Positions 21,990 to 33,400 of a stretch of DNA of 64,000 bases are shown here, piece after piece. Below the pieces are notes generated by a model. It was given only the letters and a program-made list of their open reading frames with translations, had not been told where the DNA came from and did no database searches. Within the stretch, counting starts at the first letter, position 1, and each line of letters begins with the position of its first letter. This DNA comes from Gyrodactylus bullatarudis (taxonomy: Eukaryota; Platyhelminthes; Monogenea; Gyrodactylidea; Gyrodactylidae), in assembly GCA_012064415.1 (NCBI GenBank), contig SSNU01000144.1, positions 237,084 through 301,083 of the forward strand. The letters run 5' to 3'. A program made the position numbers and the translations under genes.

Positions 21990-21998
21990 AAAGATGTA

Positions 21999-23074
21999 CA
22001 CTGTAAACTTGTTTCTAAATGCTCTGAGAGTTTCTTTCGTACTAGTCACTGTAAGATCTATTTGTAAGCTGTAACATTCAGCGACATGGGCACCTAGAAC
22101 TAAATAATTGTAGATAAATGGTACCACTCTATCATTCGAATTCTGAATATCTTTGTGATTTTGGAGAAGTAGTATTGTTGTAGATAAATCAAGTTTCCCC
22201 CTCCCATAATTTATTATCCATAGGGCAGTAAATGAAGGGACATAATTTTAGAAAAAGTCAAGCATTTCTCGCGGACAAATTGTAGAGGTACCAATCTACC
22301 AATAATAATTAAGAATTTTTCTGAAATATTATTTGATATGAGGTATAGGCTAATGGGTATGTCTTAGCGAAAATGGGGCGTAATTTTTTCGAATATCAGG
22401 AAGCTCAGAGTAAAAAGAATGGTACCAGTTATATCTCGATTAATTTATAACATTCTTAGATACAAGACATAACTTATTAAAAAATTTTAAACCAAGTCTA
22501 TACTGAGACTCATATTAATTCGCTGTTTCATCCAATTGAAACTCCTTCGTAAATGATTAGGCCCTATGAGCTATAACGAATGCTTAGCCCAGACAGATTT
22601 TGTTCCTAATTGAGCTTTAAGAATAAGACAAAAACGGGACTATTCAGTCCTTCTCTCAAGCTTCCTTCCTGCAGATTTAAGATTAACCTTAATACACAAT
22701 ACCAAAGGACAACATTAAAACTCTGTGTAGATATCTTGATGACAAATATATTCCTTATGAATCATAAAAAATTGAATTGTACTGATACAGGTACTTAATT
22801 TCAATTTACTTGAACTCAACACTATTGTCGATATTTCGGATTTTTCAATTCAAGTGAAATGGGATACACTTAATTTGAATAAAGCCATAGATTTGTATGA
22901 GACAAAACTACTGGTAAATGTTATGAATATAAAATCATTGAAAATACTGTAAATCTGAAGAGGGCATCATATTTTAAGAAAACCATTATCATTATTACAA
23001 TCAATAGGTTATATTATATATATATTCTGTCAAGGTATACGAAAGGAGAAAGAATTTTATTGAAATTATAAAAC
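21999..23074. other. Intergenic, nothing recognised
   Basis: About 1.1 kb of AT-rich sequence between the hammerhead element and the Cys-rich gene. Short frames (for example 22610-22798) look random. Confidence 0.35.
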
Positions 23075-23419
23075 TCAAGTGCATGGATTTCCAGGACAGG
23101 TGGGAAAGGCTGGTTGTGTGATTCGATAGCGATTTGCTCTAGCTGCCTCATTATAGAATGGATTTGATCTAGGCTGAATAGTAATTGGATACGATGGGCA
23201 TTCGCAAGGATTTGGATCTACGCAGCAGTCACAGCAGCTGGAGAAGCAACTGCAACATGAGTAACAACAGTTCTCACAACATCCTCCATTGGCTGTGGCC
23301 TGCTTCATGGACTGAAATGAATCCCGCTGACATCCACAACAACAATTCGGACAACAACAAAAGGGTAAACAAATGTTTGGGCATGACGCCGGACAACAGA
23401 ACCACATGAGGAAGGGCAT
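23075..23419 (-). CDS. Cysteine-rich protein (114 aa), possible structural or metal-binding
   Basis: Intronless 114-aa frame with 26 Cys, nearly all in doublets or triplets: FCCPASCPNICLPFCCCPNC, CCENCC, CCSCFSSCCDCC. A Cys-free C-terminal third contains PSYPITIQPRSNPFYNEAAR and ends CPGNPCT. There is no signal peptide in the usual sense, though the first residues (MPFLMWF) are hydrophobic. High GC relative to its surroundings supports real coding. The CC pattern recalls palmitoylated Cys-string proteins, keratin-associated or sperm-tail Cys-rich proteins; none is a confident match. A 37-aa Cys-rich frame on the same strand at 19218-19331 may be a relative. Confidence 0.7.
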   Translation of the reverse strand: MPFLMWFCCPASCPNICLPFCCCPNCCCGCQRDSFQSMKQATANGGCCENCCYSCCSCFSSCCDCCVDPNPCECPSYPITIQPRSNPFYNEAARANRYRITQPAFPTCPGNPCT

Positions 23420-24198
23420 ATTTTTACTAAATTATGTTGATCTTTTTTTTTAATTTTGTAGTTTTATTCATTTATAGAGAATGATTCGGTGCGCAGTAGA
23501 ATGATCAAGAGAGTAGGACCGAAATAAGTAAAGATATTTCTTCTGGTCATGTAGAAAAGAGAAGAAATTCAATGTGATCTCATAATCATAATTCACTAGA
23601 GCGATGATAAGAGAACAAATTGCTCAATAACATTATGATAAAGTTAGTTTTTCTCTTGAATTTAGTTTGAACATTCTCAAACATGCATGTGAGTTGATAT
23701 TCAAAATCAGTTGACAATTTAGAGTGATCATGATATTTAGAGATTATGATAATTTTACTCAGTGATTACAGAGCTAAACCAAACTACGCTCTGACTTTAT
23801 GAAGTTATTAAAAGAGTGGACAGAAAAAATTGTAATATTCACGGGTCATTTTTGAGATTATACGGTCAGTGAGGTTTTTTGAATAAACTGATTATGAGTT
23901 TTGACACTGTGAAGATAAAAAATTGAGCCTTTCTTATTACGTATTACAGAGAGCAGGAATTTTTGGAACAGGGTTTTTCACGCTTTTCTCAATCAAAGTA
24001 TCCTCAAATAATTAAATTTGTCGGTGCTATGGTGTATTAAACAGACTAGTTGAGAAGGAGTAAAAATGGTTTTTTCTTTGCATGTCATGTCAGAGAAATG
24101 ATTGAACTTTGACTGCCTCAAATATGCGCAAAACTGCAGGTGTAAATGAGTTTAAATAAACTACAATCTTTGGTTGTTATATATCTAAATATACTTAC
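23420..24198. other. Intergenic, nothing recognised
   Basis: AT-rich spacer between the divergent Cys-rich gene and the 97-aa frame, which should hold both upstream regions. Confidence 0.35.
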
Positions 24199-24492
24199 AT
24201 GCTAAGAGCGATAAAGAAAATTTTTAACACAGACACCTGGAGGCTACATGATCGACTTGATGAAGTTCAGTACCAAGGCAAACTTCTTTCTGCGCCAACA
24301 AAAGAGGTTAGGAATATATTCAGAATCTGGTATTATGCAAAACCCGATGATTTGTCGGAGATGTCACAGGAGGAGAGGACTTTGAGTCTACGGGATGAAG
24401 AAGATTTTCACGATGATTCATTCTTTACGACAAATTACATTTGTGAGCCAATAACTAGTGATTATTCTGGGGGAAGATATAGAATTAAATGA
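24199..24492 (+). CDS. Small acidic protein of unknown function (97 aa)
   Basis: ATG-started frame with balanced, protein-like composition: MLRAIKKIF, WRLHDRLDEVQYQGKLLSAP, FRIWYYAKPDDLSEMSQEER, an acidic DEEDFHDDSFF stretch and a basic end (GGRYRIK). No signal peptide, membrane span or known domain recognised. It ends 79 bp from the convergent DCAF13 stop codon. It could be a complete gene or the last exon of one that starts further left. Confidence 0.5.
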   Translation: MLRAIKKIFNTDTWRLHDRLDEVQYQGKLLSAPTKEVRNIFRIWYYAKPDDLSEMSQEERTLSLRDEEDFHDDSFFTTNYICEPITSDYSGGRYRIK

Positions 24493-24571
24493 GAAAGAAA
24501 GGGAGATTATAAAGATGAATAAAAAAAATATTATAAAATTATTTTTAGGGATTTATTTAGAAAGAGAAGAT

Positions 24572-25950
24572 CTATTTAATAACACCCTTGGTATGTTTTT
24601 CACGTTCAGTTGCCACTGGGGGCGCTTCATTATCGCCAAAGTTGTTGAGACGAATGTTTCTTTCCTTCCTGCGCAGTTTGGCACGAATAATCTTGTGCTC
24701 TTTAGAGGCAGCCAAAATAGATTTAGGGAGATGATGACGTTTGAGAATCTTACGAACTTCTGGATGATTCTTGTACTTTTCACGAAGGGCATTTGCCATG
24801 TTGAGTGAGTTGGTTTCACGAGGTGTCAACTGGCCCAATTTATCGGAAGCATTTGCTTTCCAGAGACGAACATTCAGATCGGTAGATGAACTCAGAATAT
24901 ATTGAGAGTCAAGTGTGTACTTGACTGAAATGAGACGCTTCATTCTCTTTGTATGATAGACATCTCTGGCATCAGTTTTGTCAACATTCCATAAACGAAT
25001 GGAACCGTCAAAGCTACCAGACACCATTTCCACACCAGTAGGACTAAAATCAACATCCATGACAGCATTGACATGGCCACGATAAACTCTAGTTGGATTT
25101 TTAAGATATCTTGTATCAAAAGTATAAACATTGTAATCTTCAGAGGCACACGCCAATACGAATGGTTCCATTGGATTCCAGGTTAATGAATTTAATTTCA
25201 ATTTCATTTTGACCTTGCGCATTGGAGCATCTTGACGAGAGTCGATGAGAAAAATTGAATTTTCCTTAGTTAGTACACCAGCTATATTATGCTCAACAGG
25301 ATTGAATCTACAACAGTTTATGGTTTCATCGCCCCAATTCCATTCTTTTAAAGGGCAATCGATTCGCTTAGACGTGTACAAGAAACAAGCGTGTGGACCA
25401 CCGACTAAAAATTCATCTTTGTATCGATTATGGTCAAGGGAAGTTGGCTGCCAGTCGAGAATATTAGTGGAGAGAGGACATTTCCAGCTTTGGTCAATGT
25501 GATCATGATCCATACGCCATTGCTTGAGCTGATTATCCAAAGAGCAGGTATAAATAAATCTGGATTTGTTGAAATGGCAAAGTCCAGTGATTTCGGCATC
25601 ATGAGCTTGAACCTCAAAAATTCGCTTGCGTTGAGCAATATTCCAATATTGAATTTTACCATCAACAGTCCCAAAAACAGCTAATTCGAGGGTTTCTGGA
25701 TTTAGAGAAATAATTGACATGGACTCTGTGGTACCTTCCATAGATCCAATAAAAGGTTTTGCGAGAAATTTACTAATTTTGGCAGCATTTAGTGCCCTAA
25801 CATATTCCCTTTCTTGGGCTAATGGATGACAAACGGGATCTGTATTTCTTGGCACTAAAATAAGAGAAAAATATTATTACTCTTGTGGATATCCATTTTT
25901 GAGTCCCTCTGATAATCAGAGGGATTTCGACTGAGCATCTGTATTTTCAT
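24572..25950 (-). CDS. dcaf13: DCAF13 / Sof1-type WD-repeat protein (ribosome biogenesis)
   Basis: DCAF13 (yeast Sof1) is a nucleolar WD40 component of the small-subunit processome needed for 18S rRNA maturation; in animals it is also a CUL4-DDB1 adaptor. Exon 1 is 25881-25950 (MKIQMLSRNPSDYQRDSKM) and exon 2 is 24572-25854, giving 450 aa, close to the human 445. The intron (25855-25880) is only 26 nt (GTAATA ... TTTTAG); without it the frame stops at TAG. Family motifs: MPRNTDPVCHPLAQEREYVR, AKPF, WD repeats with VDGKIQYWNIAQRKR and SFDGSIRLWNVDK, the signature VYHTKRM, NVRLWKANASDKLGQLTPRE, and a basic tail with KHHLPKSI-like RHHLPKSI and REKHT. Several human WD residues in repeats 2-4 are divergent. 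Confidence 0.95.
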
Positions 25951-26141
25951 TATTAGCTTCTTGCAGATTTATTATGCAGCATTAAATTTTATCAAATTGT
26001 TTGACTTTTAAAACACAAGTAACATTCATAAAATTTTTATTTACTTTGTGCCATGAAGTGTGGCGTTATTTCAGTTCTTGAAAAACTTTTGATGAAAAGC
26101 ATTACGTCAATGAGATCCATCCATTATATGGTTTAATTGAG
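25951..26141. promoter_or_regulatory. Short region between divergent DCAF13 and unknown gene
   Basis: 191 bp between divergent start codons. Probably carries both promoters; no motif identified. Confidence 0.35.
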
Positions 26142-26780
26142 ATGAAAAAATTTAATCATGCAAAATCAATAGGTAAATTTATAGATTATATTTTAGAATT
26201 CCCAAAATCTTTCTCAATTAAAGAAAAAAATCGTTCAAATCTAATTGATAGGCTTTATCAACAGAAATGTACAGTAAAGTCTGCAAAGAAACATGTGTAC
26301 TTATCGAGAAATTTTCGTAAAAATGATTCATATTCTTGTTCTACATCACCTCGGCCTCTAAACGAAAATCTGAGACCTTACTCTTTTGAATTTTGTGAAA
26401 ATATTTTGAGCAATACAGGAAATAGCTTCCCATGTTCGCCAGACAATGAAAAAGAGATATCCTTTCTTCCACCAGGACCTCACACCAGCCCTGTTGACAG
26501 TCCCCGTCTTCATACTAATACCAGATCATCTCGAGAAGAATCTCAAAATCCCAGCAGACCTGAATCGCCCCATTCAATTGAAGGTAGAAGAGTTCGCTCC
26601 ATTCGTAGGAATGCAATATGCAGTTCTAATCATTTAAGCAAGGACCTTAAAGAGTTTTTTGTCTCGTACGTCATGTCCAGCCTTACTGAGAGCATTACAA
26701 ATAACCTATGCCTTCAATCAAATTCTACAGCTGACTCTTCCACAGCTCTCCAAGATCCAGAGGCTAAAATGACTGATTGA
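26142..26780 (+). CDS. Ser/Pro-rich protein of unknown function (212 aa)
   Basis: Intact 212-aa frame. The N-terminal 65 residues are basic (MKKFNHAKSIGKFI, KKHVYLSRNFRKND). The middle is Ser/Pro-rich and probably disordered and phosphorylated (TSPVDSPRL, NPSRPESPHS). The C-terminal part has an amphipathic helix (KDLKEFFVSYVMSSLTESI) and ends PEAKMTD. Codons 11-18 (26172-26195) look like a 24-nt intron with GTAAAT ... TTTTAG ends that keeps frame, so the true start of the protein may lack GKFIDYIL. No homology recognised. Divergent from DCAF13. Confidence 0.6.
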   Translation: MKKFNHAKSIGKFIDYILEFPKSFSIKEKNRSNLIDRLYQQKCTVKSAKKHVYLSRNFRKNDSYSCSTSPRPLNENLRPYSFEFCENILSNTGNSFPCSPDNEKEISFLPPGPHTSPVDSPRLHTNTRSSREESQNPSRPESPHSIEGRRVRSIRRNAICSSNHLSKDLKEFFVSYVMSSLTESITNNLCLQSNSTADSSTALQDPEAKMTD

Positions 26781-27455
26781 CAATTTGTCATATTGGTCTT
26801 TTTACTAACTATGACCTGCCATTCGAATCACATCAAAAATAACTTGAATTTTTTTGAAAGTTAGTTATTTTAATACGTAATTTATTAATTTCATTCAAAG
26901 ATTTCACTAATTTCAGTCATATTTTATTCCCTAATCTGTAATCACTGTCTTTCATTTTTCTTCTTGTCTCTTAATAATGATGAACCTAATTGAATTATTC
27001 ATCTCGTACGTGTACAAATGTTATTGAAGCAATTGTAATTTATATAACACTAATTAATTTTGATTACCTATTAAGTAATAAAGTGTAAGTAATAACATAT
27101 TATTTGAATCATGAATAATATTAGACATTAATTCCTGACTCTTTCTCTTGTTATTTTAATAGAGAAATTAGAGATTTATGATGACACACGAATTGAACCA
27201 ATCATATGATTGATGTACTTTGATTGGCTACTTACCAATGGTTAGGGGCCTATTTTTATTGCATACAATTTCGTAGAGAATGAGAAAAAAGATTGATAAT
27301 TGATACATTTATATATTCATTTGAAATAAAAACAAGGAAAAAAATTCTCAAAATCATCATGAGTGAAGATCACATTATTACAATAAATACATTAATCTTG
27401 TTGAAACAATAAATTTTAAGCAATCTACGTACATAAATATGTACATAATTTGAAA
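26781..27455. other. 3' intergenic region between convergent genes
   Basis: AT-rich spacer that must contain the 3' ends of the 212-aa gene and of the sidekick-like gene. No further structure supported. Confidence 0.4.
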
Positions 27456-30400
27456 TTATAACAGTGTAGATTCAAGGTTAATGGGATTCTTGAGAATGCT
27501 GCGCAACTTTCTAAGAGAATCATCTGTGTCTGGCCCAAAATTGGGAGGAGGTAAATAGGCTAGGCTGTTTGAGGGAAATTCACAAGAACCAGTATTATTA
27601 TTAACTGGGTTGTTATTGATGAGATAGTTCTGATATTGAAGGACAGAATGATTCTCATTTGTTTTGGCACCTGTTCCGTTGTATGGGAACAAGGACTTTG
27701 GAGTAAGGCCAATATTTGGAGAATAACTGCTCATATCAGGTTCATCAAACTGAAAAGATTTAATTAAAATTACCTAATGAGAAAGGAATGATGAGTAATA
27801 TACCTGTTTCTTGCAGTTATTGTAACTATCCAGAAGTCTGTCCATTTTAGTCGGAGTGCAGATGGAACTATTTGAGGTAGATGGGACTGAATCAACTTGA
27901 TAATGATCCTCACCATCGATTCTATTGGCAGTCGCGTCATTGGCTAAATTTGAAAGAGGTTTTCAAAAACTGAGAAAATTTGTTAATTTCCAACCAATAA
28001 AAGTTGAGCAAGCATCAACAAATAAGATTATGGCTAATTACTATTACATAAAAAAAGATTGGCTCACAGTTTCTGTTGATTGTGCTGAAAAGATTTGAGC
28101 CATCTAGGTGTCCTCGATTTCGGAGAACAGAATCCAATGGGTTAGCAGAGAGAAGGCTTGTCTTCAGACGACCATTCGTAAGAGTATGATGGCCAATTGA
28201 GTACATTGCTGGCGAATTACAACAGGAGGGTGGATATTGATTACGATCCATGCTACTACTGAGATGAGAGATCAGTTTTTTATTGGTTTGAGTGTACAAT
28301 TCGAGAAAGGTAACACAAATTATAAATCTTTGGTCAACGGATTGATTAGAAGAATCATTAATCATAATTAGAAAAACTAAATAGATCAAACTTTAGAATG
28401 AAAGATATTGATTTTTGTCAGCAATTTTATTGTATCGGTAATTAAAACTTTTAAGATGAAAATTTAGAGATCCTCGTCTTGATCATGAGAGCATGAGAAG
28501 ATGGTAAAAATTAATGATTCATTTTAGAGATGGTTTTTTCAATTTTGTTACATGCCCTGTTTCTCATAGAAATTTCTCGTACTTATTTTACAGATCTATT
28601 CATGCTTTGAAGACAATTGAATAAAATTTGAATCAAGTTAATCTTGATTTTTGAGTCAATAAGAAGCCTGGCGAGAAAACAAAGAAATATCAGCAATACT
28701 TAGTTAGAAGAAAAGGAATACAACTCACTGAATCTGCATTGGAGAGAAGCATAAATCTTGACTCAACTGACTTGTGGGCATATTGACCAGATCAATGTAG
28801 CTATTTTGATGCTTTGGAAAGTATGCTTGTTGATCAATGTTAAGTTTGGGTTCCTTGAGACGACGGTTGAGAGTTGAACTTCCAGTTGTCTTCATAAACT
28901 GAAGATCACAACCGTCGTCAAGGAGACTCTGAGTGTTGGCAAGCCAAATTTGATTTAGATTATTTTGTAACAAATGCTTATCAAAGGTTGAGGAGTTGTT
29001 ATTGAGATTATTTGTAAAGATTTGATGGTTCATCTTCTTTTCAATTGACGAGTCCCGATATTTCTTGAAGCCACGCCGGCGTATAACAAGACAAAATGTA
29101 GTCAGCAATCCGGTCAGTAACGACATCATGATAAGAATTACAATGAGAAGGAACCACCACTTTTGCAAGACAGTTTCCGTGACTTTAGGGACTAAAAATT
29201 GTTAGCCTATAGGAAAATTCAAATTTTCTTAAAGTAAATACTTACAGACAAAGAAGATCCATTCTGATGGTTCAGATGGCTCTCCCATACTTTTCTCATT
29301 AAATGGGGATATACGAAATTGGCCGGAAATTATTCGCAAATTGTCACTAGGATGATTACTCGTGTGTGATAGCTTTATAAATCTTTCGATTACATCCTTA
29401 TCATGACTCAAGTCATCATCTTCATCATCGAGAATTGACGTAAACGACGAATAAAAGGATTGATAACCATGGTCAGAGAGACTCATAGATATCTCCGAGA
29501 TATTTCTGTCCGACTTGAATAGCTTTCTCCAGTGATTTAGAGAGCCTAAGAGAAATATGGAAAATAAATGAACCCTGCAGATAGAATCAGTTTAATCAGA
29601 AAAACTTGAGACAGACCAAATAGCTAATATATTTTATTGGGGAATATTCAAGAAATCGTACTAACTTGATTTTCTAAACTCGACAAGGTATCCAGTAACT
29701 CTTTCCAAGCTGTCTGAAGGAATACTTTTCCAGCGAATAACAATGTTTTTATTTGTATCATGATAAATTTGATCTCTCTCTGTGGAAGAGGTGTTCAGTT
29801 GATTTGGATACGTAGGTCCATACATGATGATAAAGTCGGATGAGCTTATCAACTTCATGTGGCCTCGATTATTCATTGAGGATTGTTGAAGACTATTCGC
29901 TAATGGAGAATAGACAGCTATTCGTTTGATCCTCGGCAAATGACCAAACTCCTTGTGTTTCTCATCGAGTTGATCATAGGAGATTAGGGATAGATTTTCA
30001 GACGGACCCCACTCTTGTGAGTTGGTCCTCGCCGAGACCATTACTTCATATTTTGTATTTGCTTTGAACATTTCCAATGTAAAGGACTCCTCTTTCGCAG
30101 AGAGAATATGGCTCTCCCTTGGTAAGGCATCTTCCATAACTTCAACTATGTAGTTTACGATTTCACCTGAAGAAGCCAAAAGGTGATTAGCTCAGAGGAA
30201 GAGTAGTTCACAAAAGAATCAGCTTACCATTAGGTGTAAGAGGAGGTTTCCACTGGATAAAGACCTTTTGTCGGTCTTGCCAATTGGCGGAGAGAAAACT
30301 CGGCTCACTCGGAGCAAGCTGAGGCGTTTCAACACTACATTCAACCTCATGAGCACAGTTTTCTCTGGAATTCATCAAAATAGGGCTCAATCTGATACGA

Positions 30401-33400
30401 TACTTTGCATAGGGCCGCAAAAATTTATTTTGTTGAGAATTTCTCAGAACAAATTTTTTTGCCTGCTTCCATAAGAAGATATTTACAGTTTCGTTAAAGT
30501 TTGACTCCATGAGTATGAGTTTAACCTGGTGTAAAATAAATTTTAGTTTTCTACACAAAATAGTGAAAAGTAAATTAAAAAATAATTTATTCGGTTGGGT
30601 AGACCCGAAAATGGCGTCTTGAGGTGTGTGAGTCGCTTTAAATACAGAATGAATCAAATGAAGAGATGATAAGATTTGAATTGTGTTACCATTTATCTGA
30701 CCAAGGCTTAGCTCAGAAAAAAATAGCATTCACTTTTGAATAGCAAAAAATTCTATTTAAAAACTCTATGAGAGAACGACGGAGTTACTTTGAAGTAGAG
30801 ATATCTATAATTTATGAAATAATATTCAATAGAGAATAATTTATTCATCAATAATGATTATACATTGATACTTACATTGTATCCAAGAAGGCGCATAGCA
30901 ATTAAATGATCATCAATATTCCAACTGCATGTGAGAAATATATCACCCTCTTTGCGCTGACTAATACAGGCCAATGAGGAGACAAACTCTGAGGTAGTCA
31001 TTTTATTAATCATGGCGAAACTTGTCTCAGTCAAGTTCAATTTATTGTTCCATAGCCAGAATTTTGAGGTTGGTTGAATGATGGCGGCCTTTGTTTGTAG
31101 CAGGAGTAAGTTGGAAGCAGCTTTTGTACGTCCGGAGAAAATTACCTGGTCAGAATAATAATGGATGAATGTAAATCTCTATGTGCCATGAAAAAATAAA
31201 ATTTTGAAAGCAAAACACGTCGTAGAGATGAAGTGTATTCCTATTAATTAAATTGGAAACCCTTGTTTATTAAATTGTACTTTTACCTGGTGATGAGGGG
31301 AGACTTTATCTTTGGCAAATCAATTTTTGCAAAACTTCAAAAGAATTTTAATAGTTTTCACCGAATGATTATGACGTTGGAAAGGCAACCTTCATTAGAC
31401 AAACAGAGGAACGGTGAAAGGTAAAGATGATCATGATTTTGATTTTATTACATATGTCTATGAATAATAATCTTGGTTAACTTAATTTATTACAGGTGTT
31501 TAGGAGAAATGATCTTTTATAAAATAATTATTCTTTAGGATCATTATTAGACAAGAGTCTAAAAGATGAAAAAATTGCGCCAACTCAAAATTAAAAATGT
31601 CTCCAAATTATGCTAAAATTATTTTTTCTCAAATAGGTAAAAGTGTTCAGAAAATTTTGAGACTTTAATCAGAAATTCTCAAATTAATCGAGAGAATAGC
31701 TGTAGTTCCGTCCAACCGGCTGCATTTATTTTCTCAGAGTAAGCATGAAGAGACCAGACGAAATATAACATGTTATTCTTGGGATTGATTAAAATAACAA
31801 ACAAACCTTCGATTGACTAATTGAGTTCTTTGTGTTGATTCTTATTGTAACTAGGTAGTACTGGAACGCCTTCAAATGACCTAATCGAAGGGCTGAGGTT
31901 TTAGTCTCAGAGTTTTGACTGTTTGTGTCAATAAAATAGCTATAGTGATCAGTGGATGTCAAGGCACAATTCTCAAATTGATAACCCCCAAGGCGACAGA
32001 TGTTTTCCACGCGAATGAAATATTTCTCCTTTGGCCTAGACATCCATGTAACCTCGATAACATCATAGCCAGACTTTTCATCAATCACTAGACTGACAGA
32101 AAGATTCTGAACAGGACGACAGGACCTAGTAGATGGGATTAGATATGGAATGGATGGATCACTGAATTCTGTCATTTGACCATTCTCAGTTATGTATGCA
32201 ATACGGAATTGATACTGAATGTTACCAGGTAAACTAGAAGGGGATATAGAACAAAATTGATCTACTTTTTCAAAACGAAATCATAATTTCAAAGCAAAAG
32301 ATTCATGCTCATTTTTAAAGTGTAAATAAGAGTGAATAATTTTAGAAAATCTCACTTGGTGGTAAACCTTTCAACATCTTTAAAGGAAAATTCAATTGGG
32401 AACTTTTGCCAATCAGAAGAGTTGAGACTTTTAAACTCTATCGAGAACCTTTTGAAATGAGTCATAATTTCAAACTTCATAAAAGTGGATGTATAATTAT
32501 CGAAATTGGCCAAATTTAGAGAGTTTCCAAACAGACTTATGGATCCCAAAATATCGCATTCGTAATTTTGGTAAGAAATACGAGAATGAAGACGCTCCAG
32601 GGGTTTCGGTTTAACCTTTGCAATGAGCTCAGCTAACTCTCTTGAATTCCGGGGATGCATGGAAATGGTCTGTTTCCTAGTGTATCTCTGGCAAAAGTCG
32701 TTTTTAATATCATTCAATAATATGATTTTATAGAGGCCATGTCCAACTTGTGTTGACTTTGTTGCTAGCGACCACTTTGTATGATTGTGAATGATCCGCT
32801 TTTCAAGGCCGGAATAAATGTCAAGTTCAACCAAACGATAATAGAGGCTGCCGTCAAGGGAACCATTCTCAAAATCCAGCGACAATTTATCTTCCTTAGC
32901 AGATATCTTGGGAATATAGCCTAGAAAATAAGAATGAAAAATATACTTATACATATTAGCGTCAAATTTCTATACTCTGAACTGGAATATTTTATTGAAA
33001 CCGACGTCAGAAGAAGTCAATTGGTCTCAATGTTCAGATAATCGAAATTTGGCACTAAGTCAAAATTTGAAAATTAATTTTTGCAGTATTTCCTTGAAAT
33101 GGTGAGGCTCTTAGTTTTAAACTTACCCTGCATGACTAAAGTCAGCGGTCCTACTAGGTATTCCAGACTGGGTCTACTAGTAGCAAATTCATTTGACAGT
33201 TTCACGGTCAACAACCAAATGAATGGGGAATCCTTGGGGTGGACCACTTGGTTACACAAATAAGATGTGATTATCGAATGATGATATGGATCAATGGAAA
33301 ATTCTAGATCACCATATTCCCTGGGTACTGGGAATTGATTTGATACTTCGAGAAGATTTGTAGCATTATTTGAAAGACGTAGGATAATCTATAAGAGGTA

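Larger units (their letters stand above)
21870..21998. repeat. Imperfect inverted repeat around the hammerhead and B-box
   Basis: Left arm 21870-21903 (with TTTGGTAGACAAATACGCGC) is nearly the reverse complement of right arm 21967-21998 (with ACGCGTATATACCTACCAAA), with a few mismatches and a 2-nt indel. The right arm overlaps the ribozyme 3' half, so on the minus strand the left arm reproduces GACGAAA-GCGCGTA, a second hammerhead 3' half. Confidence 0.8.

Noticed and set aside
25896..25922. Palindrome CCCTCTGAT-A-ATCAGAGGG as an operator
   Set aside because: It lies inside conserved DCAF13 coding sequence (RNPSDYQRD) and is probably coincidental.
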